Origin: Alphaproteobacteria bacterium
Lineage (GTDB): Bacteria; Pseudomonadota; Alphaproteobacteria; Micavibrionales; Micavibrionaceae
Assembly: GCA_009995045.1 (NCBI GenBank)
Contig: JAACQG010000006.1
Location: 102,448-166,447, forward strand
Length of the DNA stretch: 64,000 nt
Direction of reading: 5' to 3'
The notes below the pieces were generated by a model. The model made no database searches. It was not told the DNA's origin and saw only the letters and a program-made list of their open reading frames with translations. Of the stretch, positions 44,836-53,429 are shown one piece after another. Position 1 is the first letter of the stretch; the number at the start of each line of letters is the position of its first letter. The position numbers were made by a program, and so were the translations under genes.

Positions 44836-45075
44836 TTAAGGGTCTTTAGGGTCTTTAGGTTCACGAGGCTCTATGAGAGGTGCCTCATGAGGCCCTTGCT
44901 GATACCCCCTAAGCATATCTTCATATTCCGCGCGTAAAGGCCCTGCGTTATCACGGGCATATTGCGCCCTCAATTCACGCGCTACAACATCCTCTTGCTC
45001 AGGAGTCGGTGAGGAAGGTGAGTCAGCCCTAACCATTTTTTTAAATTTTTCAAACAATCGATCCGCTAAAGACAT
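44836..45075 (-). CDS. Small hypothetical protein (79 aa)
   Basis: A charged 79-residue soluble protein starting MSLADRLFEKFKKMVRADSP. It ends in a repetitive Pro/Glu/Lys/Asp tail (EPREPKDPKDP) encoded by two tandem copies of AGGGTCTTT-type DNA (44840-44862). The ATG at 45073-45075 is chosen over one five codons earlier because the N-terminal amphipathic helix then begins the protein. No family was recognised. The stop lies two bases from that of convergent erpA. Confidence 0.55.
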   Translation of the reverse strand: MSLADRLFEKFKKMVRADSPSSPTPEQEDVVARELRAQYARDNAGPLRAEYEDMLRGYQQGPHEAPLIEPREPKDPKDP

Positions 45076-45189
45076 ATAAAACCCAACCAAAAAATATTAT
45101 GAAAAATATAGTAAAGGCTTCGACGACAATTTGTCAAGAAATTTGAATTCCCTCTTTCATTCCCGCCGTAATCTTTTAAACTCCCTTCT

Positions 45190-45969
45190 ATGAAAATCGC
45201 ATCCTGGAACGTTAATTCAATCAAAGCCCGCAAAGATCACGTGATCAAATACCTGCAAGATACTGATCTTGATGTCTTAATGGTGCAAGAGCTCAAAGGA
45301 TTAGACTTCCCCGCCGAAGATTTCGAAGCCATCGGATATAAAACCGCCGCAGTCACACAAAAAGCGTATAACGGCGTCGCCATTTTCTCAAAAACGCCAA
45401 TCACCGTGATCCTCGATAAACTCCCCGGCGATGAGAGCGACGAACAAGCACGCTATATCGAGTTTGAAACCACCGGCCCATACGAAACGCCCCTACGCCT
45501 TATCAATATATACCTGCCCAACGGCAACCCGATAGGCACCGAAAAATTCACCTATAAATTGGCATGGATGGAACGTTTAAGATTAAGGCTGAAAGAGTTG
45601 AAAGATAACAACATTCCCTTCTCCATCGGCGGTGATTTCAACATCATCCCACAAGACAAAGATTGCTATGACCCAAATGCATGGAAAGACGACGCCCTCA
45701 AACAACCCGAAAGCATCGCCGCCTATCGCAGCCTCATCAACCTAGGTTTAACCGAAGCGTTTCGTATCTATAACAAATCAAGCGGCCAATATAGCTTCTG
45801 GGACTATCAGGCAGGCGCATGGCAAAAAGACAACGGTATCCGCATCGACCATTTCCTCCTCTCCCCCGAAATCGCCGACCGCATTCAAAATTGCGTGATC
45901 GACAAAACACCACGCGGCTGGGATCGCCCCTCCGACCACACCCCAATCATCATCGAAATCGCCGCATAA
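45190..45969 (+). CDS. xthA: Exodeoxyribonuclease III
   Basis: This enzyme is an AP endonuclease and 3'-5' exonuclease of base-excision repair. The 259-residue protein starts MKIASWNVNSIKARKDHV and has the metal-binding glutamate in VQELKGLD, IYLPNGNPIGTEKF, GGDFNIIPQDKDCYDP, RIDHFLLSP and the final DHTPIIIEI, so all catalytic residues are present. Length is typical. It is transcribed towards the downstream lipoprotein gene, 105 bases away. Confidence 0.96.
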   Translation: MKIASWNVNSIKARKDHVIKYLQDTDLDVLMVQELKGLDFPAEDFEAIGYKTAAVTQKAYNGVAIFSKTPITVILDKLPGDESDEQARYIEFETTGPYETPLRLINIYLPNGNPIGTEKFTYKLAWMERLRLRLKELKDNNIPFSIGGDFNIIPQDKDCYDPNAWKDDALKQPESIAAYRSLINLGLTEAFRIYNKSSGQYSFWDYQAGAWQKDNGIRIDHFLLSPEIADRIQNCVIDKTPRGWDRPSDHTPIIIEIAA

Positions 45970-46074
45970 TCATTCTTCACAACAAAAAGTCATGTTGAAG
46001 GATGATTTATGATAAAAGTCATGGTAGTGTTTACATGACCTTAATTTCTTATTTCCGAGATACCCGAGATACCT

Positions 46075-47040
46075 ATGAAAAACAAATTCCTGAAACTCTC
46101 CCTCATCGCCCTTGCATCATCAACAATGATCACGGCATGTAGCGCCCCAACCGCATTTCGCGACGAAGTGGCATACAGAATCGCCTCGCCCTCATGGATG
46201 GTTCAACGCACCATCAAGACCGAAAATTTCGAGCTTACCGCGTTTGAACGTATGCACGCGAAAAACGCCCCGGTGACAATCTACATCGAAGGAGATGGCA
46301 CCGCCGATCGCTCCTCACAAACCGGTGAGACGGAAAACCCGACACCAATCAACCCCGTCGCCCTGCATCTTGCCAGCCGCGATAAATCGAAAAACGTCGT
46401 CTATATCGCGCGCCCATGCCAATATACGGACACCGTCCATTACGATCACAGCCCTGAAAACAAAACATCAGAAAACGAAAAAGAAACATGTGATTCCGCA
46501 TATTGGGAAAGCGCCCGTTTCGCCCCTGAAGTGATAACCGCCTATAACAGCGCGCTCGACAATATCGCACCTCGCTACTCCACCAAGGATTTCCATCTTG
46601 TCGGATATGATGGCGGCGGCGCAATTGCAGCCATCCTCGCAGCAAAACGCGATGATGTGCTCAGCCTGCGCACAGTGGCAGGAAATCTCGACCATGATGC
46701 ACAAAGCGTTTATCTCGGCATTGCCCCCCTCAATGATTCTCTCAACGCCGTCGACTTCGCAGACGATTTGAAAGACGTGCCGCAACACCACTTCATCGGC
46801 GGACAAGATGAGACAATCAAACCAGCCGTCCTCAATAGCTATCTTCAAGCCATCGGCAACTCGCGCTGTGTGAAATACACAATGATACAAGAAGCCGAAC
46901 ACGCCCGCGGATGGGTCGACAAATGGCCAGAATTGCTAAAAGCCGACTTACCTGCTTGCGAGAAAAAAGAAGTTGTATTCGAACCCATCGAAATACCGGA
47001 ACCTATTTTCGTACCGCGCATGATTGGCGACAAAAAATAA
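46075..47040 (+). CDS. Putative lipoprotein alpha/beta hydrolase with Asp nucleophile position
   Basis: The 321-residue protein has a lipoprotein signal ending MITACS (lipid-modified C22), so it should be tethered to a membrane in the envelope. The mature part fits an alpha/beta hydrolase: IYIEGDG (oxyanion strand), VVYIARPCQY, the nucleophile elbow GYDGGGAIAA, IGGQDETI and a late histidine (H276, EAEHARGW). The elbow carries Asp (D179) in place of the usual Ser. That fits a hydrolase using Asp, or a non-catalytic family member. Two Cys pairs may form disulfides. A clear terminator follows. Confidence 0.7.
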   Translation: MKNKFLKLSLIALASSTMITACSAPTAFRDEVAYRIASPSWMVQRTIKTENFELTAFERMHAKNAPVTIYIEGDGTADRSSQTGETENPTPINPVALHLASRDKSKNVVYIARPCQYTDTVHYDHSPENKTSENEKETCDSAYWESARFAPEVITAYNSALDNIAPRYSTKDFHLVGYDGGGAIAAILAAKRDDVLSLRTVAGNLDHDAQSVYLGIAPLNDSLNAVDFADDLKDVPQHHFIGGQDETIKPAVLNSYLQAIGNSRCVKYTMIQEAEHARGWVDKWPELLKADLPACEKKEVVFEPIEIPEPIFVPRMIGDKK

Positions 47041-47061
47041 AATACCTCCCCCCTAAAATAT

Positions 47062-47098
47062 AAAAAACGCCGCAATGTTAAATCTTGCGGCGTTTTTT
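47062..47098. terminator. Strong bidirectional terminator
   Basis: AAAAAACGCCGCAA pairs with TTGCGGCGTTTTTT, a 14-pair stem with a nine-base loop, so both strands end in a T run after a GC core. It separates the lipoprotein hydrolase gene from the convergent cNMP-domain gene. Confidence 0.92.
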
Positions 47099-47116
47099 AT
47101 ACTGGCATGAAAAATA

Positions 47117-47497
47117 TTATTTACATTTATCAGTGTTAGATTTTTGAAGGCGGTCAACAAAACGATAAAGCATCGTTTTAATCAATGGATCGCACTGACT
47201 AATCTTTTCATCCATCATCTTCTTTGAAATCACAGCCAAGCGTGTTTTGGTATGCGCAACCGCCGATGATGAATGCTTAACACCCTTAATGAGCGCCATC
47301 TCACCGAGAGTATCCCCCTCACCAATAATCGCAATTTGTTGGCGAACACCGTCCTCGGCGCGGAAAATCTCGACCTCACCTTTTTCAATCACAAACGCCT
47401 CAAGCGCCTCATCGCCCTCATTAAAGATAGCGACCCCCTCAAAATACTCTTTTCGGATAATAACTTTTTCTTTTTCTAACAATCCAAGAATCCCCAA
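47117..47497 (-). CDS. Stand-alone cyclic nucleotide-binding-fold protein
   Basis: The 126-residue protein is a lone cNMP-binding beta-roll: FNEGDEALEAFVIEKGEVEIF, then GEGDTLGEMALI. It lacks a helix-turn-helix, kinase or channel part. The phosphate-binding cassette that normally reads GE-x-AL-x5-RxA has no arginine (EMALIKGVKHSSSAVA), so cAMP binding is doubtful. A paralogue lies at 61681-62067. The start is a TTG (47495-47497) with no ribosome site, so it is uncertain; the domain itself is complete from residue 12. Confidence 0.75.
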   Translation of the reverse strand: MGILGLLEKEKVIIRKEYFEGVAIFNEGDEALEAFVIEKGEVEIFRAEDGVRQQIAIIGEGDTLGEMALIKGVKHSSSAVAHTKTRLAVISKKMMDEKISQCDPLIKTMLYRFVDRLQKSNTDKCK

Positions 47498-47605
47498 ACA
47501 AGATAAAATCTAGATATAAGAATACGTCATATTGATTAAACGACAATTAAAAACACACGATTAAACACAATGGAAATCACAAATAACGATTTTTGATAGG
47601 ATAAA

Positions 47606-47680
47606 TGGTGCCCAGGGGCAGAATTGAACTGCCGACACGGGGATTTTCAATCCCCTGCTCTACCACTGAGCTACCCGGGC
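47606..47680 (-). tRNA. tRNA-Phe (GAA)
   Basis: The minus strand folds into a full cloverleaf: acceptor GCCCGGG pairs with CCTGGGC, the anticodon loop TTGAAAA gives GAA, and the T arm reads GTTCAATTC. The terminal CCA is encoded. Confidence 0.97.
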
Positions 47681-47762
47681 GATGTTCGATAACGAACAAG
47701 ACATAGCCTTATATGAAATAGGCGGCTAAATGTCTATAGGGTATTGATAATTTTCGTGAGAA

Positions 47763-48989
47763 TTATTCAAATTTTCCGATAAAACGTTCATCCAGCGGAG
47801 GGGTGCGGCGTTTTCGGGTCATCTCGATTAAGCCAAGATTGGTCAGGCCATGAATTTGCACCGTGCAGGGATCATCATTAATAGCCTCTTCCAATGCGGC
47901 AATCAATTTGCCTTGCTCTTTCTTGGAATTCATCTTTAAAAAATCGATCACAATAATGCCGCCACAATTACGCAGGCGTAATTGACGCGCAATCTCTTTT
48001 GCGGCTTCAACATTTGTGCCCAATTTGCTGTCTTTATCGCTGCCTTTATTCACATCTACCGCCGTAAGCGCGGCTGTTCCCTGCATGATAACACTCCCGC
48101 CCGATGGCAGGACGCAATAACTCTGAAATAAATCCTCAATCTGCCCAAGGATATCACGCTCGTGAAACAAGGCGAGGTCTTCTTCGGCATTGGCGAGCTC
48201 GATAGGGGCGATTTTTGTCACCAGATCCGGCGCGAATATGCCGCACCACTCTTCAACCTCTTCAAAATGCTCCATCGTGACGACTTCAATGCGCTCAATG
48301 CGCTGCGCGGCTTGATCGCTTAATGTGCGTTGAATGGCGTCAGGGCCAAGGGCGATAAGCCCAGGATCGCTACCATTCATATACTCTTGCATTTCCGACC
48401 AAGCGGAATACAAAATCTTGCCCTCGCGCATGAGGACATCAGTCTGCGTATTTGCCGCCGCCAAACGCAAGATACAGCCGTTAATATCTTCAAGCTCGTC
48501 TTGCATCTTCAGGAGTTGTTTGCGCATCTTTTTATCGCGAATACGCGTCGACACGCGGTTAATCTCCATCATCGGACAATAGATCAGGTAACGACCAGGC
48601 AAGGTGATATCCATGCTCATCTGCGGCGTTTTCGTTTCCGCTCGTGCGTAATCATCATAATCTTTGGGGATATAGGCGCTCTTTGCCTGAACGGCGATCA
48701 TGTCGCCCGCTTTGTAGCTTTTGCCGATCGCGCTTGCGCCGCCTTTAACAACGCGTCCATCTTCGTTTGTCCGGCGCGTGTCGTTGTTATAAAGGATGCC
48801 GGTGTTAAACCCGTCAAGATCAAGAAACGCCGCATCGAGCGCCGCATCAATCGATTTCACCCGCGCCCAGTAAATCGAGCCCCAGCGCACTTCTTCATGC
48901 GTCGGCTCGACTTCTAACCCGTCAAGGCGACCATTTTTCAAGGCCGCTACCCAGATGCGTCCTTCTTCTTCTTCAATTAAAATATCCAC
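47763..48989 (-). CDS. rng: Ribonuclease E/G family protein (short RNase G type)
   Basis: This endoribonuclease processes rRNA and degrades mRNA. The 408-residue protein has an S1-like start (GSIYWARVKSIDAALDAAFLDL), the DNase I-like catalytic aspartates in TAVDVNKGSDKD and GGIIVIDFLKM, and the C-terminal LTNLGLIEMTRKRRTPPL motif. It lacks the long acidic scaffold of RNase E and the extended C-terminal domain, which fits the short alphaproteobacterial RNase G. The start is a GTG five bases after maf. It lies at the end of the murA-hisG-UPF0262-infA-maf-rng row. Confidence 0.93.
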   Translation of the reverse strand: MDILIEEEEGRIWVAALKNGRLDGLEVEPTHEEVRWGSIYWARVKSIDAALDAAFLDLDGFNTGILYNNDTRRTNEDGRVVKGGASAIGKSYKAGDMIAVQAKSAYIPKDYDDYARAETKTPQMSMDITLPGRYLIYCPMMEINRVSTRIRDKKMRKQLLKMQDELEDINGCILRLAAANTQTDVLMREGKILYSAWSEMQEYMNGSDPGLIALGPDAIQRTLSDQAAQRIERIEVVTMEHFEEVEEWCGIFAPDLVTKIAPIELANAEEDLALFHERDILGQIEDLFQSYCVLPSGGSVIMQGTAALTAVDVNKGSDKDSKLGTNVEAAKEIARQLRLRNCGGIIVIDFLKMNSKKEQGKLIAALEEAINDDPCTVQIHGLTNLGLIEMTRKRRTPPLDERFIGKFE

Positions 48990-48994
48990 TTAAA

Positions 48995-49585
48995 TCAAGC
49001 CTGACTATATCCGCTGCCTTCTAACAACCTTATTGTATCATAAAGAGATAGGCCAACGACATTGGAATACGATCCTTGTATAAATTTTATATAGGCCGCA
49101 GCCAATCCCTGGATCGCGTATCCACCCGCTTTGCCCTGCCACTCTTGGCTTTCGAGGTATTTGGCAATTTCCGATGGGCTTAAGGATTTGAATTTCACTA
49201 CGCTGTCACATACACGGCTCATCGTTTGCCCGTCAGGGGTGATCAACGCAATTGCGCCATAAACATGATGACGACGCCCCGATAACAAGGACAGATGCTT
49301 TTGCGCATCTTCGCGGCTTTCCGCCTTATCCAGAACGCGCCGCCCACACGCAACAACCGTATCCGCCGCAAGGATGTACGCACCTTTATGCGTGGCCGCA
49401 ATCGCCTCCGCCTTACTCACAGCAAGGCGCAATGCAAGATCACGAGGAAGCTCGTCACGCCCTTTAATCCTCAAAGGCGTTTCATCAATATCAGCAGGAA
49501 GGATGTCATCGGGCACAATCCCGATTTGTTTCAATAGATCAACACGCCGCGGGGACGCGGAGGCAAGAATAAGTCTATTTTTCAC
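48995..49585 (-). CDS. maf: Maf-type nucleoside triphosphate pyrophosphatase
   Basis: Maf proteins hydrolyse non-canonical NTPs (dTTP/UTP or m7GTP) to the monophosphate. The 196-residue sequence has the [14 protein letters not shown] start, [24 protein letters not shown] and [12 protein letters not shown] motifs. The GTG at 49583-49585 is chosen because it begins directly at the family motif; an ATG ten codons earlier is inside infA and has no ribosome site. It overlaps the infA stop by 11 bases. The canonical infA-maf-rng order holds. Confidence 0.93.
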   Translation of the reverse strand: MKNRLILASASPRRVDLLKQIGIVPDDILPADIDETPLRIKGRDELPRDLALRLAVSKAEAIAATHKGAYILAADTVVACGRRVLDKAESREDAQKHLSLLSGRRHHVYGAIALITPDGQTMSRVCDSVVKFKSLSPSEIAKYLESQEWQGKAGGYAIQGLAAAYIKFIQGSYSNVVGLSLYDTIRLLEGSGYSQA

Positions 49586-49793
49586 GGAAAATAATGCGAC
49601 CTTTGGAAAGGTCATAAGGAGTCATTTCAACAACCACGACATCGCCTTGTAACACACGAATGCGGTTTTTGCGCATTTTACCAGCGGTATGCGCCAAGAT
49701 CACGTGATCATTCTCTAAAGTGACGCGAAACATGGCGTTAGGCAAGATTTCGGAGACAACCCCTTTAAATTCAATCAGATCTTCTTTTGGCAT
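49575..49793 (-). CDS. infA: Translation initiation factor IF-1
   Basis: IF-1 occupies the ribosomal A site during initiation. The 72-residue S1-fold protein reads [19 protein letters not shown] at the start and has the [25 protein letters not shown] core and the KGRIIFREK end typical of the family. Length is normal. Its 3' end overlaps maf by 11 bases. Confidence 0.98.
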   Translation of the reverse strand: MPKEDLIEFKGVVSEILPNAMFRVTLENDHVILAHTAGKMRKNRIRVLQGDVVVVEMTPYDLSKGRIIFREK

Positions 49794-49856
49794 TTCTACT
49801 CGTTCAATAGTTGTTAATGAAGGTTGTTATACTGTTTTTCATGAAAAAAGCAATCC

Positions 49857-50339
49857 TTATCGCCACATTGTCAAGTTTTGAGCGTGGAGAACGCATATCA
49901 ACGTGAATAAGCGCCGCGCCGTGTCAAAATCCATATCGATTTTATCCGATAATCGTTCATGCAATGATTCTGCCCCTTCGTTATGAAGACCGCGCCGCCC
50001 CATATCAATGGCTTCAATGCGCGATGGTTTGCCCTCGCGCATAGCTTCATCATAACTGCGCACGATCATAAAGTAATCCTTCACCAGGCGGCGATAGGGT
50101 TTGAGCGAGAGCACATGCATCGGCAAATCTTTACCCACAGCGTTTTGAATGCGAAACACCAAGCGATTCTCTTCGACCGATAGCGCGAGGGCATATGGGC
50201 CACTCGTCGGATGTTTCAACGGCTTAAACACGCTCTCACGCGTGAGATCACGTATGGCGACATCGCGATCACGAGCAAGCAAGGCCTGATGCTCATTCAA
50301 TTCAAGATCATCAATAATAATGGAGGATATGTCAGACAT
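49857..50339 (-). CDS. UPF0262 family protein
   Basis: This 160-residue protein belongs to UPF0262, a family restricted to alphaproteobacteria and of unknown function. Signature stretches are IIIDDLELNEH, ERAVAIRDLTRE-type sequence near residue 28 (here RDVAIRDLTRESVFKP), LSLKPYRRLVKDYFMI and RIEAIDMGRRGLHNEGAE. It begins five bases after hisG and precedes infA, the typical place for this family. Confidence 0.93.
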   Translation of the reverse strand: MSDISSIIIDDLELNEHQALLARDRDVAIRDLTRESVFKPLKHPTSGPYALALSVEENRLVFRIQNAVGKDLPMHVLSLKPYRRLVKDYFMIVRSYDEAMREGKPSRIEAIDMGRRGLHNEGAESLHERLSDKIDMDFDTARRLFTLICVLHAQNLTMWR

Positions 50340-50344
50340 TGCGC

Positions 50345-50992
50345 TTAAGCCACCGCGACGCGGAATTTCTCAATCCAATCGCCGATAGTGTCGGGATTTG
50401 TCTTAAGCGCGGTGCGGTTTACGATCAATTTCGAAACAATCTTCAAAATCTCGTCTGTCTCAACCAGATTATTCGCCTTCAGCGTGCTACCAGTCTCAAC
50501 CAAATCAACAATACGATTGGCCAAGCCCAAAGCAGGTGCAATTTCCATCGCCCCGTTCAGCTTAATGCATTCGGCCTGAATTCCCTTTTTCGCGTAATGT
50601 TTCGCGGTTAAATGCGGGTATTTTGTCGCGATACGGATATGGCTGGCATTATCCGCCACACCGACCTGATCTTTGGGCACAGCCACACTAAGGCGGCATT
50701 CACCAATGCCAAGGTCGATCGGAGCATACAGCTCGTCATAATCAAATTCTTCAATCACGTCCGAGCCAACAACCCCAATATCCGCGCCACCATACGCCAC
50801 AAATGTCGCCACATCGAATGCACGCACACGAATGATATCAAGGTTTGGAATATTGGTCGAAAATTGAAGCTTGCGTGATTTCGGATTGTGAAAATCATCC
50901 TCAGGCTCAATCCCGCATGACGCGAGAAGCGGCAAAAGCTCTTCCAAAATTCGCCCTTTCGGGATCGCAAATATAAATTTTTCGTCAGTCAT
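50345..50992 (-). CDS. hisG: ATP phosphoribosyltransferase, short form
   Basis: HisG catalyses the first step of histidine synthesis, joining ATP and PRPP. The 215-residue protein opens with [17 protein letters not shown] and has [28 protein letters not shown] and the PRPP loop in [14 protein letters not shown]. It lacks the C-terminal regulatory domain of the long form, so it should need HisZ as its regulatory partner; hisZ is not in the window. hisD, common at this position in alphaproteobacteria, is not present either. Confidence 0.95.
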   Translation of the reverse strand: MTDEKFIFAIPKGRILEELLPLLASCGIEPEDDFHNPKSRKLQFSTNIPNLDIIRVRAFDVATFVAYGGADIGVVGSDVIEEFDYDELYAPIDLGIGECRLSVAVPKDQVGVADNASHIRIATKYPHLTAKHYAKKGIQAECIKLNGAMEIAPALGLANRIVDLVETGSTLKANNLVETDEILKIVSKLIVNRTALKTNPDTIGDWIEKFRVAVA

Positions 50993-51038
50993 AAGAAGGT
51001 TTTACAGGATTTTTGTGCAGATGCGAAGGAAATTATTA

Positions 51039-52382
51039 TTACGCCTTTTGAATACGCGCCCCAACACCGCCGAGCTTACCGACAATGTTTTCATAGCCGC
51101 GCTCCAGATGGTAGATACGGTTGACCGTTGTTTCACCTTCAGCCACCAGCCCCGCAAGCACGAGCGCGACAGACGCGCGCAAATCAGTTGCCATCACCTC
51201 GGCCCCTGTTAGTTTTTTCACGCCGCGTATGATCGCCGAATTGCCCTGAACGGAGATATCCGCGCCCATGCGCGATAGCTCAGGCACATGCATGAAACGG
51301 TTTTCGAAAATTGTTTCTGTGACCATGCCTGCACCATCAGCAATGGTGAGCATTGCCATAAATTGCGCCTGCAGGTCGGTGGGAAAACCGGGATGCGGCT
51401 CGGTCATAATGTCGATCCCTTTAAGCGGCGTGTTAATATCACGCGCAACGATCACATCCAAACCATCTTGCTCAACGCTCATACCCGCTTGGCACATCAA
51501 CGCAACAGCAGAGTTGATATGATCAATAGATGTATTTTCAAGGCGAACCTGCCCCCCCGTCATACCGGTTGCGATCATATATGTTCCCGTTTCAATACGA
51601 TCCGCAATCACACGGTGATGCGCGCCGCCTAGACTGGGCACGCCCTCAATACGAATCGTATCGGTTCCAAGCCCTTCGATCTTTGCGCCCATCGCGATCA
51701 AACATTCACCGAGGTCGTTAATCTCCGGCTCGCGCGCGGCATTGGCCAATACTGTTGCCCCCTTGGCGAGCGTTGCCGCCATCATTAGGTTTTCTGTCGC
51801 ACCAACCGATACTTTCGGGAATAAGATCTTCGCACCCTGCAAGCCGCCTTTTGGCGCTTTGGCGTTGATATACCCTTCTTCAAGCGTAATCTGCGCGCCC
51901 ATCTCTTCAAGCGCTTTAATATGCATATCCACGGGACGTGTGCCAATCGCGCACCCACCAGGAAGCGATACTTTCGCATGCCCGAAGCGCGCCAAAAGCG
52001 GGCCGAGCACCAAAATCGATCCGCGCATTTTACGCACAATGTCGTAGGGCGCAGTTTGAGTGGTAATCGTGCCGGCGTTGATCGCCATAATATCGCCTTC
52101 ACCTTCAACAGTGCAGCCGAGATAATCAAGCAACTCAACCTGTGACGCGATATCACGCAAGCTGTTTGGCATGTTCTCCAGCCTTAATGTTTCCTCCGTC
52201 AGGATAGATGCGCACATCAACTTAAGCGCGCAATTCTTCGCGCCGCTGATCGGAATAATGCCATTGAGCTGCTGTCCGCCAATCACTTTGATTTTATCAA
52301 GCGCGGATGCAGAAGGCGCAACGCCTTGCACATCCAATGCCGCACTATGCGAAAGGTCGATTATTTTGCTCGGTTTATTCAT
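51039..52382 (-). CDS. murA: UDP-N-acetylglucosamine 1-carboxyvinyltransferase
   Basis: MurA makes the first committed step of peptidoglycan synthesis, adding enolpyruvate to UDP-GlcNAc, and is the fosfomycin target. The 447-residue protein has the active lysine in [12 protein letters not shown], the catalytic cysteine in [14 protein letters not shown] and the substrate loop [23 protein letters not shown]. The cysteine is present, so fosfomycin sensitivity is expected. A 27-residue N-terminal extension precedes the usual start and has no internal Met, so it seems genuine. AAGGA precedes the ATG. Confidence 0.97.
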   Translation of the reverse strand: MNKPSKIIDLSHSAALDVQGVAPSASALDKIKVIGGQQLNGIIPISGAKNCALKLMCASILTEETLRLENMPNSLRDIASQVELLDYLGCTVEGEGDIMAINAGTITTQTAPYDIVRKMRGSILVLGPLLARFGHAKVSLPGGCAIGTRPVDMHIKALEEMGAQITLEEGYINAKAPKGGLQGAKILFPKVSVGATENLMMAATLAKGATVLANAAREPEINDLGECLIAMGAKIEGLGTDTIRIEGVPSLGGAHHRVIADRIETGTYMIATGMTGGQVRLENTSIDHINSAVALMCQAGMSVEQDGLDVIVARDINTPLKGIDIMTEPHPGFPTDLQAQFMAMLTIADGAGMVTETIFENRFMHVPELSRMGADISVQGNSAIIRGVKKLTGAEVMATDLRASVALVLAGLVAEGETTVNRIYHLERGYENIVGKLGGVGARIQKA

Positions 52383-52477
52383 TGATTAATCCTTAAGACT
52401 GCGCCTCATTCCAGTTTTGCTAATAAACACAAAAGCGCACGAGAACACAAGAAAATATTACGTCAAACAAAGATGCA

Positions 52478-53110
52478 CTAAAGACGCGGAAGAGTCACGC
52501 CGCGCTGGCCCATATATTTGCCTGCACGATCCGCATAAGACACCTCGCATGGTTTGCTTCCTTTAAAAAACAGGAATTGCGCCACGCCTTCATTGGCGTA
52601 TACCTTCGCAGGAAGCGGTGTTGTGTTTGAAATCTCAAGCGTAACATGCCCCTCCCAACCGGGTTCTAGCGGGGTCACATTCACAATCAAACCACATCGC
52701 GCATAGGTAGATTTACCAAGGCAAATCACCAATACATCATCAGGAATGCGGAAATATTCGGTCGTATGCGTCAGCACGAAGCTATTAGGAGGGATAACAC
52801 AAACCTCTTGCTCGCGGGTGACAAAGCTTGTGTCGGAAAATTCTTTGGGATCGACCATCGCATTATCAACATTGGTGAAAATCTTGAAATCCGGCGCGCA
52901 TCGTGCGTCATACCCATAAGACGAAAGCCCGTAAGAAATCACACCATCGCGCGTTTGCTTTTCTACAAATGGTTCAATCATGCCTTGGTTTTGCGCCAGA
53001 TCACGAATCTGGTGATCCGCCAAAATACCCGGATGCGCCGCGGCATGCGCCTGCGCTTTTTCCAATGCTATGCTATCAAGTTTTTGTTTATTATCCATTA
53101 CGGCTTCCAT
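52478..53110 (-). CDS. dcd: dCTP deaminase
   Basis: Dcd converts dCTP to dUTP for thymidylate synthesis. The 210-residue trimeric dUTPase-fold enzyme has the catalytic [12 protein letters not shown] motif, [15 protein letters not shown] with the active glutamate and [24 protein letters not shown]. The ATG at 53108-53110 is used; a TTG two codons earlier (53116) is an alternative, with a GAGG site closer to it. An 18-to-25-residue N-terminal stretch is unlike the shortest family members. It follows a tiny basic protein gene directly. Confidence 0.95.
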   Translation of the reverse strand: MEAVMDNKQKLDSIALEKAQAHAAAHPGILADHQIRDLAQNQGMIEPFVEKQTRDGVISYGLSSYGYDARCAPDFKIFTNVDNAMVDPKEFSDTSFVTREQEVCVIPPNSFVLTHTTEYFRIPDDVLVICLGKSTYARCGLIVNVTPLEPGWEGHVTLEISNTTPLPAKVYANEGVAQFLFFKGSKPCEVSYADRAGKYMGQRGVTLPRL

Positions 53111-53116
53111 ACTCAA

Positions 53117-53251
53117 TCAATCCTCACGCTCATCATCTTTATCATCAGCTTTTGCATTATCATCTTTTTTCACAGCTTTGCGTTTGCGCAAATTCTCACG
53201 CAAGGCTTTCGCGCGCTTATCGAGTTTATCCTGATTCTGTTTTGCTGACAT
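53117..53251 (-). CDS. Tiny basic/charged protein (44 aa) upstream of dcd
   Basis: The open frame from the ATG at 53249-53251 to the TGA at 53117-53119 encodes 44 residues starting MSAKQNQDKLDKRAKALREN, followed by a Lys/Arg patch (LRKRKAVKK) and an acidic tail rich in Asp. The LRxNLxxRK pattern resembles a class of tiny proteins found near murA or dcd in many alphaproteobacteria. The stop lies six bases before the dcd ATG and just touches its alternative TTG start. A helix bearing a basic surface is likely; function is unknown. Confidence 0.6.
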   Translation of the reverse strand: MSAKQNQDKLDKRAKALRENLRKRKAVKKDDNAKADDKDDERED

Positions 53252-53336
53252 ATTTACCTTATAAAGAAAAAGAGGCGTGACACGCTAGGAGTTTTGATGT
53301 AATTTCCCGCTCGTATTGGGGATAACCCCACACCCC

Positions 53337-53411
53337 GCCGCGGTAGCTCAGTGGTAGAGCGCGTCATTGGTAATGACGAGGTCGAGAGTTCAATTCTCTC
53401 TCGTGGCACCA
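53337..53411 (+). tRNA. tRNA-Thr (GGT)
   Basis: The cloverleaf is complete: acceptor GCCGCGG pairs with the TCGTGGC end (two G-U pairs), the anticodon arm CGTCA-TTGGTAA-TGACG gives GGT, and the T arm reads GTTCAATTC. The CCA end is encoded. Confidence 0.97.
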
Positions 53412-53429
53412 TTTATTCCAAACAAAAAT

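Noticed and set aside
44840-44862. Tandem repeat AGGGTCTTT as a variable-number locus
   Set aside because: Only two copies; it encodes the Lys-Asp-Pro tail of the 79-aa protein and is not long enough to imply phase variation.
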